A DNA stretch of 38,423 nucleotides from Xanthobacteraceae bacterium (GTDB taxonomy: Bacteria; Pseudomonadota; Alphaproteobacteria; Rhizobiales; Xanthobacteraceae). How positions within the stretch are numbered: position 1 is the stretch's first letter; every line of letters begins with the position of its first letter. The stretch spans positions 1 to 38,423 of the forward strand of contig JASHPW010000010.1 of NCBI GenBank assembly GCA_030037895.1, written 5' to 3'. The notes beneath the pieces are model-generated. The model was not told the origin of the DNA, did not search any database, and was given only the letters and a program-made list of their open reading frames with translations. Below, piece after piece: positions 1-11,576 of this stretch. The translations under genes were made by a program, and so were the position numbers.

Positions 1-2306
<2,306 letters not shown>

Positions 2307-2316
2307 GCAGCGGACC

Positions 2317-4224
2317 ATGAACGACAAAGTCAATGTCCTCATTGTCGACGATCAGCCGGCAAAGCTGCTCGCCAATGAAGAAATCCTCCGCGATCTCGGG
2401 GAAAATCTGGTCAAGGCGTCCTCGGCGCGCCAGGCCCTGGAATTCCTGCTCAAGAACGAGGCCGCCATCGTCCTGATCGATGTCTGCATGCCGGAACTCG
2501 ACGGCTTCCAGCTCGCGGCGATGATCCGCGAGCATCCGCGATTTCAGAAGACGGCGATCATCTTCATCTCCGCCATCCACTTGAGCGACGTCGACCGGCT
2601 GCGCGGATACGAGATGGGCGCGGTGGATTATGTGCCCGTGCCGGTCGTTCCCGAAGTGCTGCGCGCCAAGGTCAAGGTGTTTGCCGAACTCTATCGCAAG
2701 ACGCGCGAGCTCGAGCGGTTGAACGCGGAACTCGAGCGGCGCGTCATGGAGCGCACCGCCGAGCTTGAAGCCTCGAACGCGCGCCTGCTGCAGAGCGAGG
2801 AGGGCCGCAGCCTGGCGCTTGCCGCCGGACAAATGGGGTCGTGGGACTGGGATCTGGTCACCGACGAATGGCGCTGGGACGAGGGCCAGTATCACATTTT
2901 CGGCGTCGATCGCGAAAGCTTTCAGGTCACGCTGGAGAATATCCGCGCCATGATCCATCCCGACGACTGGGATCGATTGCAAGGGGTCGGCCACGGCATG
3001 ACCAGGGGCGAGCGCACGCTGCAGACCGTATTCCGCGTGCTGCGGCCCGACGGCAATCTGCGTTGGTGCACCGGGACGGCGGCCGCAAGCTTCGACGCCG
3101 CCGATCGGGCCGTGCAGGTCAGCGGCGTCACCATCGACATCACCGATCGCAAGGAGGCCGAAGAGCACCAGGACTTGCTGGCGCGCGAGGTCGATCACCG
3201 CGCGCGCAACGCGCTCGCCATCGTCCAATCCATTGTTCGGCTCACCCGCGCGACCAGCGTCGACGATTACGTGACGGCGGTCGAAGGCCGCATCAAGGCG
3301 CTCGCCCATGCGCACGCGCTCCTTTCCGACTCGCGCTGGCACGGCGCCGATCTCGCCGCGCTGGTCATGGAGGAATTGGCGCCCTATCGGGCGACCGAGG
3401 CCGACAAGATCGAGATTGATGGGCCGAGCGTCTCGCTGCAGCCGCACATGGCGCAGGGTCTGGCGCTCGCTTTGCATGAACTCGCCACCAACGCGGCCAA
3501 GCACGGCGCCCTGTCGTCGATGGCGGGCAAGGTCAGTCTCACCTGGCAATCGCGGCCGGATCTTCTGGTCCTGCAGTGGGTCGAAATCGGCGGGCCGTCG
3601 ATTGAGCCGCCGTCGGCCCGCAGCTTCGGCCTGAAGGTGATCCGCGCCAGCATCGAGCAGCAGTTGAGCGGCAAGGCGATGTTCGACTGGCACCCCGCCG
3701 GGCTGCAATGCACCCTGTCGATCCCCTACTCGGCGGCAATGAATCATCGCCAGTCGAATGCGACCCGCGAGCGAACGCACAAGGAATCCGTGGCGGCGAA
3801 GGCGGAAAGCGGTCAGCGCGTGCTGCTGGTCGAAGATGAGGCGCTCGTCGCCATGATGATCCAGGAATGTTTGACGGAATGCGGCCATTCCATCGTCGGC
3901 CCGATCGGCAGGGCGTCCGAAGCGATTGTGGCGGCCAAGGAGGCTGAATTCGACGCCGCCATCCTCGATATCAATCTCGGCGACGGCATGGCCTATCCGG
4001 TTGCCGAAATATTGGCGGCGCGCGGCGTGCCGTTCGTTTTCGTCACCGGCTACGACGCCGACGCCATCGACGGGCGGTTCAGCCACGTGCCCATCCTGCA
4101 GAAGCCGATCGAGCGGCACATGCTGCAAAAGGTCCTTGCGCCCGGCATGAACGGCTCGGCCGGCGCCCGCGGCGATGGTTCGGCGGCGTCGAAAGCGCAG
4201 GCCCGCCATAGCGGCTCGGCGTGA
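2317..4224 (+). CDS. Receiver-PAS-HWE histidine kinase-receiver protein
   Basis: A 635-residue cytoplasmic signalling protein. Residues about 5-125 are a receiver domain (VLIVDDQ; acceptor Asp in VLIDVCMPELDG). A coiled coil (about 130-165) and a PAS domain with PAC-like end (about 170-285, ending VTIDITDRKEAEE) follow. The kinase core is of the HWE class: phospho-acceptor His in REVDHRARNALAI, the ELATNAAKHGALS N box and the LQWVEIGGP Trp-Glu motif. A C-terminal receiver (VLLVEDE; Asp in AILDINLGDG; Lys in ILQKPIE) ends the protein. In the first receiver the usual Lys-Pro near the end is replaced by VPVPVVPEVL, so it may not switch in the usual way. HWE kinases often serve general stress or light responses in alphaproteobacteria, but no sigma-factor or PhyR-type partner is visible here. 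The stop codon is 5 bp from the convergent MFS gene. Confidence 0.92.
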   Translation: MNDKVNVLIVDDQPAKLLANEEILRDLGENLVKASSARQALEFLLKNEAAIVLIDVCMPELDGFQLAAMIREHPRFQKTAIIFISAIHLSDVDRLRGYEMGAVDYVPVPVVPEVLRAKVKVFAELYRKTRELERLNAELERRVMERTAELEASNARLLQSEEGRSLALAAGQMGSWDWDLVTDEWRWDEGQYHIFGVDRESFQVTLENIRAMIHPDDWDRLQGVGHGMTRGERTLQTVFRVLRPDGNLRWCTGTAAASFDAADRAVQVSGVTIDITDRKEAEEHQDLLAREVDHRARNALAIVQSIVRLTRATSVDDYVTAVEGRIKALAHAHALLSDSRWHGADLAALVMEELAPYRATEADKIEIDGPSVSLQPHMAQGLALALHELATNAAKHGALSSMAGKVSLTWQSRPDLLVLQWVEIGGPSIEPPSARSFGLKVIRASIEQQLSGKAMFDWHPAGLQCTLSIPYSAAMNHRQSNATRERTHKESVAAKAESGQRVLLVEDEALVAMMIQECLTECGHSIVGPIGRASEAIVAAKEAEFDAAILDINLGDGMAYPVAEILAARGVPFVFVTGYDADAIDGRFSHVPILQKPIERHMLQKVLAPGMNGSAGARGDGSAASKAQARHSGSA

Positions 4225-4229
4225 GGCGG

Positions 4230-5561
4230 TCAGGTCCGGACCTTGCTTGCGGCGCCGGGCGCATATCTGAGCAGCAGGACGAACAGCGCGCCGATGAAGC
4301 ATGGCACCGCGGCGCTGTAGAAGACGCCGGCGACGCCGACGCCCCAGCCCACCAGCACGCCGGTGCCGAGCGGCCCGAAGACCTGACCTAGCCGTCCCAT
4401 GCCCATGCCCCAGCCGATCCCCGTTGCCCGGATCGTGGTTGGATAAAGCGCGGCGGCGAGCGCGACCAGGCCCGTCCCGGTGCCGCCGAGGAAGAAGCCG
4501 GCAAGCGTCGAGGCCACCGCCAGCATCGCCACCGTCGATGTCGCCTGCCCGAATGCGGCGAGGCTGATGCCGCCCAAGACAAAGGCCGGCACCAGCGTCT
4601 TGTAGGGCCCGAAGCGATCCACGAGAAAGCCGGACAGCGCGCTCGCGCACACGCTGCCGGCGTTGTTGAGGGCGATGATGAGCGCGCCCGCCGAGATCGA
4701 AAAGCCGACCGACCGCAATACGGTCGGCGTCCATGCCGTCACCGTCACCAGCACCATGAAGACCATGAAGAACGCCACCCAGAGCAGCACCGTCGTCGCC
4801 GCCCGTCCTTCGGTGAAGAGGTGCTTGACCGGCACGCCGTCGCGCGCGCGCTCGGGCGAGGCGACGAGGCGGGCGTCCGGCGCAACCGCGTCGGGAGCAA
4901 TGCGCGCGAGCGTGCGTCGCGCCTCGTCGAGGCGGACATTGCGCGCGATCAGAAAGCGCAGCGATTCCGGCAACCAGACCGCGAGGATCAGCGTGATGAT
5001 CAGCGGCACGGCGCAGCCGATATAGAACACGAACCGCCAACCGAGATGCGGAATGACGTACGAACTGGTCAGCGCGCCGATCAAGCCGCCGAACGGCCAC
5101 GCCGCGAACGCGAGCGCGACGAAAACGCCGCGCTTGCTCACCGGGGCGAACTCGCCGCCGAGCGCGAGAAAGGCCGGCACCGCGCCGCCGAGGCCGAGAC
5201 CGGCGGCGAAACGGTAGGTCAATAGCTCCGCAAGCGACGATACGCGCGCGGTCAGGAAGCTGAACACGGCGACGATGATCGTCGCCGTGACCATGAATCG
5301 CTTGCGGCCGAACCGATCGGCCAGCGGTCCGAAGCTCAGTGCGCCGAGCGCGGCGCCGAGGAGCCCGGCCGAGAAGACGGGGCCGAACACCTTCATCGGC
5401 AGATGCAGGTCCCGCGCCATTCCCGGCGCGGTGTAGCCGACCGCCTGCGTGTCGTAGCCGTCGACCAGCGCGACCAACATGCACAGCATGAGGATCCCGG
5501 CCTGATAGGCGGTGATCGGGTGCCGGTCGATGGTTTCGTTGACGTTGACGACGGCGACCAT
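4230..5561 (-). CDS. MFS transporter, aromatic acid:H+ symporter (AAHS) type
   Basis: A 443-residue inner-membrane protein with about 12 hydrophobic segments. The first segment carries DGYDTQAVGY, matching the Asp-rich DGxD signature of the aromatic acid:H+ symporter family (PcaK/BenK relatives). The loop between segments 2 and 3 has the MFS motif GPLADRFGRKR, and a second copy (GFLVDRFGPYK) opens the C-terminal half. I chose the ATG at 5561 because a strong GGAGGAAG ribosome site precedes it; a start 15 codons further upstream is possible but lacks one. It diverges from the dihydroxyphthalate-decarboxylase-like gene across 102 bp, which suggests a shared regulatory region and uptake of an aromatic acid used by that enzyme. 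The exact substrate cannot be read from sequence. Confidence 0.9.
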   Translation of the reverse strand: MVAVVNVNETIDRHPITAYQAGILMLCMLVALVDGYDTQAVGYTAPGMARDLHLPMKVFGPVFSAGLLGAALGALSFGPLADRFGRKRFMVTATIIVAVFSFLTARVSSLAELLTYRFAAGLGLGGAVPAFLALGGEFAPVSKRGVFVALAFAAWPFGGLIGALTSSYVIPHLGWRFVFYIGCAVPLIITLILAVWLPESLRFLIARNVRLDEARRTLARIAPDAVAPDARLVASPERARDGVPVKHLFTEGRAATTVLLWVAFFMVFMVLVTVTAWTPTVLRSVGFSISAGALIIALNNAGSVCASALSGFLVDRFGPYKTLVPAFVLGGISLAAFGQATSTVAMLAVASTLAGFFLGGTGTGLVALAAALYPTTIRATGIGWGMGMGRLGQVFGPLGTGVLVGWGVGVAGVFYSAAVPCFIGALFVLLLRYAPGAASKVRT

Positions 5562-5663
5562 TGCTTCTTCCTCCCGCAGACCAGCCTTGCAATCGAATGC
5601 TTGCATCTGGCATGGCGCTTCGGCAGATCATAGACTCAAACCGAACCCACAGGGTGATGGAGC

Positions 5664-6575
5664 GTGAGCGCGATTGCCGTCCAACGAATCGAAACCTTAA
5701 ACGCCTGCTTGGGTACCTATCCGCACACCAAGGCGTTGAAAGACGGGGCGATCGCATCCGGACGGCTGAGACTGAGCTTTACCGAGATCAATCCGGTCAA
5801 CCGCGCTTTCCGCCTGATGGCGCGCGAGCAGAAGTTCGACGTGAGCGAGATGGCGATCGTCAGCTATATGCAGGCCAAAGCCTACGGCAAGCCGCTCATG
5901 CTCCTGCCGGCCACGATGATGGGGCGATTCCAGCATGGCACGATGCTGTACAATTCCGAGCGCGGAACGCTGCGGCCGCAGGACTTGCCCGGCCGCCGGG
6001 TCGGCGTGCGCGCGTTTTCGCAAACCACGGGCGTGTGGCTGCGCGGCATTCTGTGGAAGGATTACGGCCTCGATCTCGGCCGGATCAAGTGGGTGACATT
6101 CGAGGACGCCCATTTGGCCGAGTTCCGCGATCCGCCGGGCGTCGAGCGCGCCGCCGCCGGCAAGGACATCGCCAAAATGCTCATCGCCGGGGAGCTTGAC
6201 GCCGCGATCTTCGGCGGCGTGATGCCGGCCGACCCGCGGCTCAGGAGCGTCATTCCCGATCCGGACACGGCGGCGCAAGACTGGTACCGGAAGCACGGCA
6301 CCGTGCCGATCAACCATATGGTCGTCATCAAGGAGGATCTGTCGACATCGCATCCGGAGATTGTGCGCGAGCTTTACCGCATGCTGCTCGCCGGCAAGAT
6401 GGCCGCCGGCCTGCCGAAAGCCGGCGCCATCGACTTCATCCCGTTCGGCTTCGACGCGGTCAAGCCGGCGCTCGATCTCATGAGCAATTACGCGTTCGAG
6501 ATGCAGGTCATTCCGCGGCGCTATTCGGTCGAGGAATTGTTCGACGATACGACGCGGGCGCTGCAAGCGTCATGA
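5664..6575 (+). CDS. 4,5-dihydroxyphthalate decarboxylase-like / substrate-binding-fold protein
   Basis: A 303-residue protein without a signal peptide, starting at GTG with AGGG 9 bases upstream. It resembles the 4,5-dihydroxyphthalate decarboxylase (Pht5/PhtD-like) family, which has a periplasmic-binding-protein fold but acts in the cytoplasm. Supporting pieces are the opening pattern ACLGTYPHTKAL, the SEMAIVSY stretch, the DLPGRRVGV segment and the VPINHMVVI stretch that contains the conserved His. The lack of a signal sequence favours an enzyme over a solute-binding protein. The divergent aromatic-acid transporter and the nearby extradiol dioxygenase fit a role in aromatic-acid breakdown. 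No phthalate dioxygenase is present, so the true substrate is open. Confidence 0.75.
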   Translation: MSAIAVQRIETLNACLGTYPHTKALKDGAIASGRLRLSFTEINPVNRAFRLMAREQKFDVSEMAIVSYMQAKAYGKPLMLLPATMMGRFQHGTMLYNSERGTLRPQDLPGRRVGVRAFSQTTGVWLRGILWKDYGLDLGRIKWVTFEDAHLAEFRDPPGVERAAAGKDIAKMLIAGELDAAIFGGVMPADPRLRSVIPDPDTAAQDWYRKHGTVPINHMVVIKEDLSTSHPEIVRELYRMLLAGKMAAGLPKAGAIDFIPFGFDAVKPALDLMSNYAFEMQVIPRRYSVEELFDDTTRALQAS

Positions 6576-6650
6576 GAGCGTATCCGCGCTTCGCTCGGCC
6601 CCGGAACGGCGAATCCAAGAATCAACGCGGCGGATTGCGTATCACGCCAT

Positions 6651-6664
6651 GGACCGCGCGGTCC
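6651..6664. repeat. Perfect 14-bp palindrome between convergent genes
   Basis: GGACCGCGCGGTCC is perfectly self-complementary and is framed by CCAT and CCATGG. It lies between the stop of the decarboxylase-like gene (6575) and the stop of livF (6673), where a bidirectional terminator could be expected. No T-run follows on either strand, so the function is uncertain. Confidence 0.35.
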
Positions 6665-6672
6665 GGCCATGG

Positions 6673-7389
6673 TCAGAGCCCCAGATAGGCGCGCCGGATC
6701 TCCGGCATGGCCGCAAGCGAGGAGGGCGGTCCCTGCGTGAACAGGCGACCTTCGGCAATGACGTAGGCATAGTCGCTCACGGCAAACGCCAGATGGACGT
6801 TCTGTTCGACCAACAGGACGGTCAGGCCGGCGTCCTTGAGCGTTTTCAGCGCTCCGAACAACTGGTAGACCGAGAGTGGCGCCAGTCCCCATGACAACTC
6901 GTCGATGATCAGAATCTCCGGATCGGTCATCAGGCCGCGGGCAATCGCCAGCATCTGCTGCTCGCCGCCCGAGAACGTGCCGGCCTTTTGCCGGCGCCGC
7001 TCCTTGAGTCGCGGGAAGAGGGTGAACACTCGCTCCAGACGATCGGAATATCCGTGCGCGCCGCGCTTGGCGAATGCGCCCATTTCCAGATTTTCGTCGA
7101 CCGTCATGTTGCTGAACAACTGGCGTCCCTCGGGGACGAGAACCAGGCCGCGCGTCGCCTTGACGTGCGCCGGCAGCCGCGTCACGTCCTCGCCCTGGAA
7201 CATGATGCGTCCGCTCCACGGCGCAATTGTGCCAAGAACGGCGCGCAGCGTCGTGGTCTTGCCGGCGCCGTTGGCGCCGACGAGAGTGGTGAGCCGACCG
7301 CGCAATGCGGTGAGCGACAGGCCCCACAGCACTTGCACCTCGCCGTAGCCTGCGGTCAGCCCCTCGACCTCAAGGAGGGCGTCGCTCAT
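6673..7389 (-). CDS. livF: ABC transporter ATP-binding protein, LivF type
   Basis: A 238-residue ATPase of the branched-chain amino acid (HAAT) importer family. Walker A is GANGAGKTT, the signature is FSGGEQQMLAIARGL and Walker B is ILIIDELSWGLAP. It is the last gene of a five-gene importer cassette. Its ATG at 7389 overlaps the stop of livG in the sequence ATGA, so translation is probably coupled and the longer upstream frame is not used. In rhizobia such cassettes import amino acids, aromatic acids, urea or amides; the catabolic neighbours suggest an aromatic or carboxylic substrate here, which is inference. Confidence 0.93.
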   Translation of the reverse strand: MSDALLEVEGLTAGYGEVQVLWGLSLTALRGRLTTLVGANGAGKTTTLRAVLGTIAPWSGRIMFQGEDVTRLPAHVKATRGLVLVPEGRQLFSNMTVDENLEMGAFAKRGAHGYSDRLERVFTLFPRLKERRRQKAGTFSGGEQQMLAIARGLMTDPEILIIDELSWGLAPLSVYQLFGALKTLKDAGLTVLLVEQNVHLAFAVSDYAYVIAEGRLFTQGPPSSLAAMPEIRRAYLGL

Positions 7390-8144
7390 GGCTGGGCGCC
7401 CCCATGCAGTGTCGTGGCGAGCGCCGGATCGCCGAGATAGGCTTCGATGACGGCGGTATTGTTGGCGATCTCGGTGGGCGCGCCTTCGGCGAGCTTCTGC
7501 CCGGAGTTCAACACCACGATGCGGTCGGAGAGGCCCATGATCGCCTGCATGAGGTGCTCGATGATCAGGATGGCGATGCCTTGCTCGCGGATGCTGCGAA
7601 TAACCTTGACCATGCGCTCGATCTCGGTCGGGTTGAGGCCGGCGAGCACCTCGTCGAGCAAGAGGAGCCGCGGCCGCGCGGCGAGCGCCCGGGCCAGTTC
7701 GAGGCGCTTCTTTCCGGCGATGGTGAGCTGCGACGCCGGAGTGGACAACCGGTCTTCGAGGCCGGTGAAAACGGCGGCCTCGCGCGCCGCCGCGCCGGCG
7801 CGCGCGAGCGACAGATTCTCGCGTCCGAAGCAGGCGCCCACCGTGCAATTGTCGAGCACGCTCAACTCGGCGAGCGGCTGCACGATCTGGTGCGTACGGG
7901 CAAGACCGTGACGGGCAATATGATAGGGCGGATGACCGGTGATGTCGACGCCGTGAAACCTTACCCGCCCTCGATCCGGTGCGAAGACGCCGTTGATCAG
8001 GTTGAACACGGTGGTTTTTCCGGCGCCGTTGGGCCCGATGAGGCCGAGGATTTCGCGCTCGCGGACGACGAAGCTCAAATCGCTCACGGCGCGCAAGCCG
8101 CCGAAGCTCTTGTTCAAGCCGTCAATCTCCAAAAGCGCCGTCAT
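7386..8144 (-). CDS. livG: ABC transporter ATP-binding protein, LivG type
   Basis: A 252-residue ATPase, partner of livF. Walker A is GPNGAGKTT and Walker B is RLLLLDEVLAGLNPTE. The ABC signature position reads LTIAGKKRLELARAL instead of the usual LSGGQ; similar LTxAGxKRLE variants occur in some LivG relatives of alphaproteobacteria, so this is unlikely to mean loss of function. The start at 8144 is chosen because it overlaps the livM stop (ATGA) and begins the normal LivG N-terminus; an upstream in-frame ATG would lie inside livM. Confidence 0.92.
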   Translation of the reverse strand: MTALLEIDGLNKSFGGLRAVSDLSFVVREREILGLIGPNGAGKTTVFNLINGVFAPDRGRVRFHGVDITGHPPYHIARHGLARTHQIVQPLAELSVLDNCTVGACFGRENLSLARAGAAAREAAVFTGLEDRLSTPASQLTIAGKKRLELARALAARPRLLLLDEVLAGLNPTEIERMVKVIRSIREQGIAILIIEHLMQAIMGLSDRIVVLNSGQKLAEGAPTEIANNTAVIEAYLGDPALATTLHGGAQP

Positions 8145-9151
8145 TCGAGCACCTGCTTCACCCGAGGCCAACGCCCGTAAATCCATCCCATGAGCCCGCC
8201 CGGCACGAACAGCACGATAACGAGGAGGAGAACGCCGGAGATGACCAACTGGAAATTCGAGAAGCTTTGCGACGTGAGCAGAAAGCCGCGCAGCTCCTCA
8301 TAGAGATAGGCGCCGATCGCCGCGCCGGTGATCGTGCCGCGTCCGCCGAGCATGACGATCACCATCGCTTCGGTGGACAAGCTGAGATCGAAAGCATCCG
8401 GCGGCTGAATGAAGGCGCCTTTGAAGAAATAAAGACCGCCGGCGAGCGCCGGCAGGAACGCGGAAAGGCTGTAAGCAATGGCCTTGTAGAGCGGCGCCGG
8501 CACGCCGAGCACGCCCGCCGCGTCCTCGTTCTGCCCGATCGCCATCAGCCCCAGTCCAAACTTCGAGGTCTTGACCGCATAGCTCAGATAGAGCGACGCC
8601 CCCATCACCGCGACCAGCAGGAAATAGATGATCCACAGCGCCCGCATCGGGCCGCCGAGCGGCGCGAATATCGTCGTCGACAGATAAAGGCCCGCGGAGC
8701 CGCCCCACGGCTCGAAATTGGAGACGAAGGCCTCGACTCCCTCGTTGATGCCGATTGTCGCCAGCGCAAAAAAGGCCCCGCGCAACCGTAGAATGCCGAG
8801 GCCGAAGAACAGCGCCAGCAAGCTGACCGCCGCGCCGGCCGCGAACTCGGCCGCCGCCAGCGGCCAGCCCTCTGCGCTTATCAGATAGACGCTGATGTAG
8901 CCGCCGAGTCCGAAGAAAACGATGCTGCCGAAATTGATGTAGCCGGCGTAGCCGAGCATCAGATTGAGATTGCTGGCGAGCGTAATGTAGACTGTTGCCA
9001 GCAACAGGCTCTCGCGCAGCTCGACATTATTGCCGACGGCGGGCACGATCGCAAAAGCGACGATGACCAGTGCGATGATCCAGAAAAAAGGGCGCCGGAG
9101 CATCGGCGCCCGCCGATCGCCAGGCATCGAGCCGGTGTTGTCGGTTTTCAT
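8141..9151 (-). CDS. livM: ABC transporter permease, LivM type
   Basis: A 336-residue polytopic membrane protein with 8-10 hydrophobic segments. It has the LivM family core around NLMLGYAGYINFGS and the coupling region LGLMAIGQNEDAAGVLG, which contacts the ATPases. The ATG at 9151 overlaps the livH stop and its own stop overlaps the livG start, both as ATGA. A hydrophilic N-terminus of about 20 residues precedes the first membrane segment. It pairs with livH to form the translocation pore. Confidence 0.92.
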   Translation of the reverse strand: MKTDNTGSMPGDRRAPMLRRPFFWIIALVIVAFAIVPAVGNNVELRESLLLATVYITLASNLNLMLGYAGYINFGSIVFFGLGGYISVYLISAEGWPLAAAEFAAGAAVSLLALFFGLGILRLRGAFFALATIGINEGVEAFVSNFEPWGGSAGLYLSTTIFAPLGGPMRALWIIYFLLVAVMGASLYLSYAVKTSKFGLGLMAIGQNEDAAGVLGVPAPLYKAIAYSLSAFLPALAGGLYFFKGAFIQPPDAFDLSLSTEAMVIVMLGGRGTITGAAIGAYLYEELRGFLLTSQSFSNFQLVISGVLLLVIVLFVPGGLMGWIYGRWPRVKQVLE

Positions 9152-10008
9152 GAGCGCTTGAACGCGAAGACGCCGCGGGGGAAGATGATCAGCACCACGA
9201 CGAAAAGCACGAACTCGATAACCAGCGTCCAGCTCACCGGCATGAACTGCGCGGCGAATCCCTCGACCAGCCCCAGCGCGACGCCACCCACGAGCGCTCC
9301 CGCCGGATTGCCGAGCCCGCCCAAAGCAGTGACGACGAAGCTCTTGAGCTGATAGGCGTCGCCGGAGAGCACGGTGAACGGGAACATCGTTGCGATCAGC
9401 ATGCCGGCCGCGCCGGCGAGCGCCACGCCCAAGCCGAAGGACAGCGACAACACGCGGGTCGTCGGAATACCGACGAGCTCGGCGGCCTCGCGATTGTTGG
9501 CGACCGCGCGGACCGCCTTGCCGAGGCGCGTGTGATAGAGAAACAAATACAACGAGCCGGCGATGATTGCGGTGAGCACCGCGGCGAGAATATGCGTTCC
9601 TGAGAAGGTGTAGCGACGCCACGTCACGCCCGGCAACGCTACCGCGACGTTGAAAAGCCCGGTGCCCCAGACCGCGGTGCCGAGCCCGATCACCACCAGG
9701 TTCACGGAAAATGTCGAGAGCAGGATCATGAGCGGCGGCCGCCCGATCATCCGGTGCACGGCGATCCAGTACAGCGCCACGCCGATGAGGAAGCCGCCGA
9801 CCAGGATGAGCGGCAGAGCCGCATAGGGCGGCATATCGATTCCGCTGGTCAGCAGGTAGAGCGCGAACATGCCGGCGACGATTGCCGCGCCGTGGGTCAG
9901 GTTGACGACGTTCATGACGCCCCAGATCAGCGTCAGGCCCATGGCCGCCAGCCCGTAAACCGAGCCGATCAGCACGCCGTCCATGATTGAAGCAATGACA
10001 CCGGACAT
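9148..10008 (-). CDS. livH: ABC transporter permease, LivH type
   Basis: A 286-residue permease with about 8 membrane segments. It has the LivH hallmark GLTLIWGVMNVVNLTHGA near the N-terminus and the EAA-like coupling region KAVRAVANNREAAELVGI. It is separated from the upstream solute-binding gene by 94 bp rich in G+C inverted repeats; spacing like this is common where the binding protein is made in excess over the membrane subunits. It overlaps livM by four bases. Confidence 0.92.
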   Translation of the reverse strand: MSGVIASIMDGVLIGSVYGLAAMGLTLIWGVMNVVNLTHGAAIVAGMFALYLLTSGIDMPPYAALPLILVGGFLIGVALYWIAVHRMIGRPPLMILLSTFSVNLVVIGLGTAVWGTGLFNVAVALPGVTWRRYTFSGTHILAAVLTAIIAGSLYLFLYHTRLGKAVRAVANNREAAELVGIPTTRVLSLSFGLGVALAGAAGMLIATMFPFTVLSGDAYQLKSFVVTALGGLGNPAGALVGGVALGLVEGFAAQFMPVSWTLVIEFVLFVVVLIIFPRGVFAFKRS

Positions 10009-10102
10009 GCGCGGGACTTGAGCGAGCGAAAGCTACAAAGAGGGGCGCGGCCGGCGGCATCGCCGCCCGGCCGGCCCGGCTCCTGCGCTTTTAGCGGATA
10101 TT

Positions 10103-11305
10103 CTAGTGCAGCGGATAGAGGAGATCAGCGGTCTGCGCCGCCTTCGGCCAGACGACCTCCCTTTGCAACTGACCGTTTTTCTTTTGCCACTGCGCCAGCA
10201 CCATCTCGTGGCCGATCTGCAGCCCATGATGCGCGGCATCGGTCGCGATCTTGAAATGGCCGAAGAAGGTGGTGACGTCCATGGCGTTGAGCGCCGCCAC
10301 CACCTTGTCGGCGTCGATCGAGCCTGCTTGCTCGATCGCGTGCTGGAGGAGGGCGCCGCCGGCATAACCGGTGGCCGAATGATAGTCCGGAGGAGCCTTG
10401 AACTTGGCTTCGAAAGCCTTGACGAATTCCGCCCCGGTGGGCCCGAATTGCGGCTTGTAGGTGGCTTGGATCTCCCACTGCGAGGGCACGGTGATGCCGA
10501 AGGCGGCGGGCCCGAGGCTGGCGAATTCCGGGCTGTCCGGCGCGACGAGGAGCGACACGTATTTGAGATTCGCCTTCTGGTCGTAAATCTGGCGCGCCAG
10601 CGTGGCGCCGTCGGTGTAGTGGCCGCCGCCGAGGAGCGCTTCGGCCGACGACGCGATGATCTTGTTGATGATCGGGCCGAAATCGGTGGTGCTCGGCGCA
10701 TAGGCTTCATCGAGCACGATGGTCAATCCGCCCGCCTTGGCCTGCTCGCGCGCGGCGAGCACCACCGCCTTGGAGAAGGGGTCGTCCGAGTAAACGAACG
10801 CCACCTTCGCATGCGGGCTCTTCGTCTTCAGCGCGTTGATCGCGCCGGTGAGGTAATGGTCGGCGGAGCTCAGCACCTGGACGAGGTATTTATTACCGAG
10901 CGTGTAGGTCTTGGGCTCGGCCCCGCCGGTGATCAGCATGAGCCTGCCATATTGCTCGGTGATCACCGCCGCGGTCGCACACAGCCCCGACGAGTAGGGG
11001 CCGAACAGAAATTGCGCCTTGTCCTGGACGATGAGGCGCGTGTAGAGCTGCTGCACGCGGGCGCCCTGAGACTGGTCGTCATAGGTGACGAAGCGGACCT
11101 TGTAGTGCTTGTCGCCCACCTTGATTCCGCCTGCGTCATTGACCTCGTCGCGCCACAGCTCGGCGCCGCGTTGCTGGGCGAGCGAATCAATATTGAGTGA
11201 ACCGGTTTGCGACAACGTCATGCCGATCGTCAGCGTGTCGTCGGCGGCAAAGGCGGGCGTCGCGATCAGCATCGCGCCGGCCGCGAGCAAGTACAGTTTT
11301 CTCAT
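10103..11305 (-). CDS. Periplasmic solute-binding protein, LivK/Leu-binding family
   Basis: A 400-residue protein that begins with a signal peptide (positive MRK, hydrophobic core, cleavage about residue 20 at AFA-ADD). The mature part starts TLTIGMTLSQTGSLN, the type I periplasmic-binding fold used by HAAT importers. The start at 11305 has a strong GGAGG site; the longer frame upstream has neither a ribosome site nor a place for the signal sequence. It is the first gene of the livK-H-M-G-F unit. Substrate is unknown; the family also binds benzoate derivatives, phenylpropenoids and short carboxylates, which would suit the catabolic neighbourhood. Confidence 0.9.
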   Translation of the reverse strand: MRKLYLLAAGAMLIATPAFAADDTLTIGMTLSQTGSLNIDSLAQQRGAELWRDEVNDAGGIKVGDKHYKVRFVTYDDQSQGARVQQLYTRLIVQDKAQFLFGPYSSGLCATAAVITEQYGRLMLITGGAEPKTYTLGNKYLVQVLSSADHYLTGAINALKTKSPHAKVAFVYSDDPFSKAVVLAAREQAKAGGLTIVLDEAYAPSTTDFGPIINKIIASSAEALLGGGHYTDGATLARQIYDQKANLKYVSLLVAPDSPEFASLGPAAFGITVPSQWEIQATYKPQFGPTGAEFVKAFEAKFKAPPDYHSATGYAGGALLQHAIEQAGSIDADKVVAALNAMDVTTFFGHFKIATDAAHHGLQIGHEMVLAQWQKKNGQLQREVVWPKAAQTADLLYPLH

Positions 11306-11576
11306 CGTTTCCTCCAGGTTCTGACGATATGACGTCGCCAGTATACCGCCATCTGCAGACCATTGTTGTTCCTGCTCACTATAGCATCCGCAGCGCTCAT
11401 GACCCGTGGCCAAGCTGCGTCGTTCCGCCGCTAGGATCGCGTTGAACGCCGCTCCCGGCGTTGCGCGCTCCGCCTTTTCGGGCACGATTGACCCGCGTTT
11501 GGCACATCCTTGAAGCGGTCAATTTACGCATTAATTTCAGAATGATAAGGTCCAAAAATCCGTCAGGAGACCGGCG

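Noticed and set aside
7386..7848. Extension of livF upstream in its open frame
   Set aside because: The extension lies inside livG in another frame; the ATGA overlap start gives the normal LivF N-terminus.
10009..10102. GC-rich inverted repeats between the solute-binding gene and livH as a terminator or attenuator
   Set aside because: The pairing is imperfect and there is no T-run on the minus strand; kept only as a remark.
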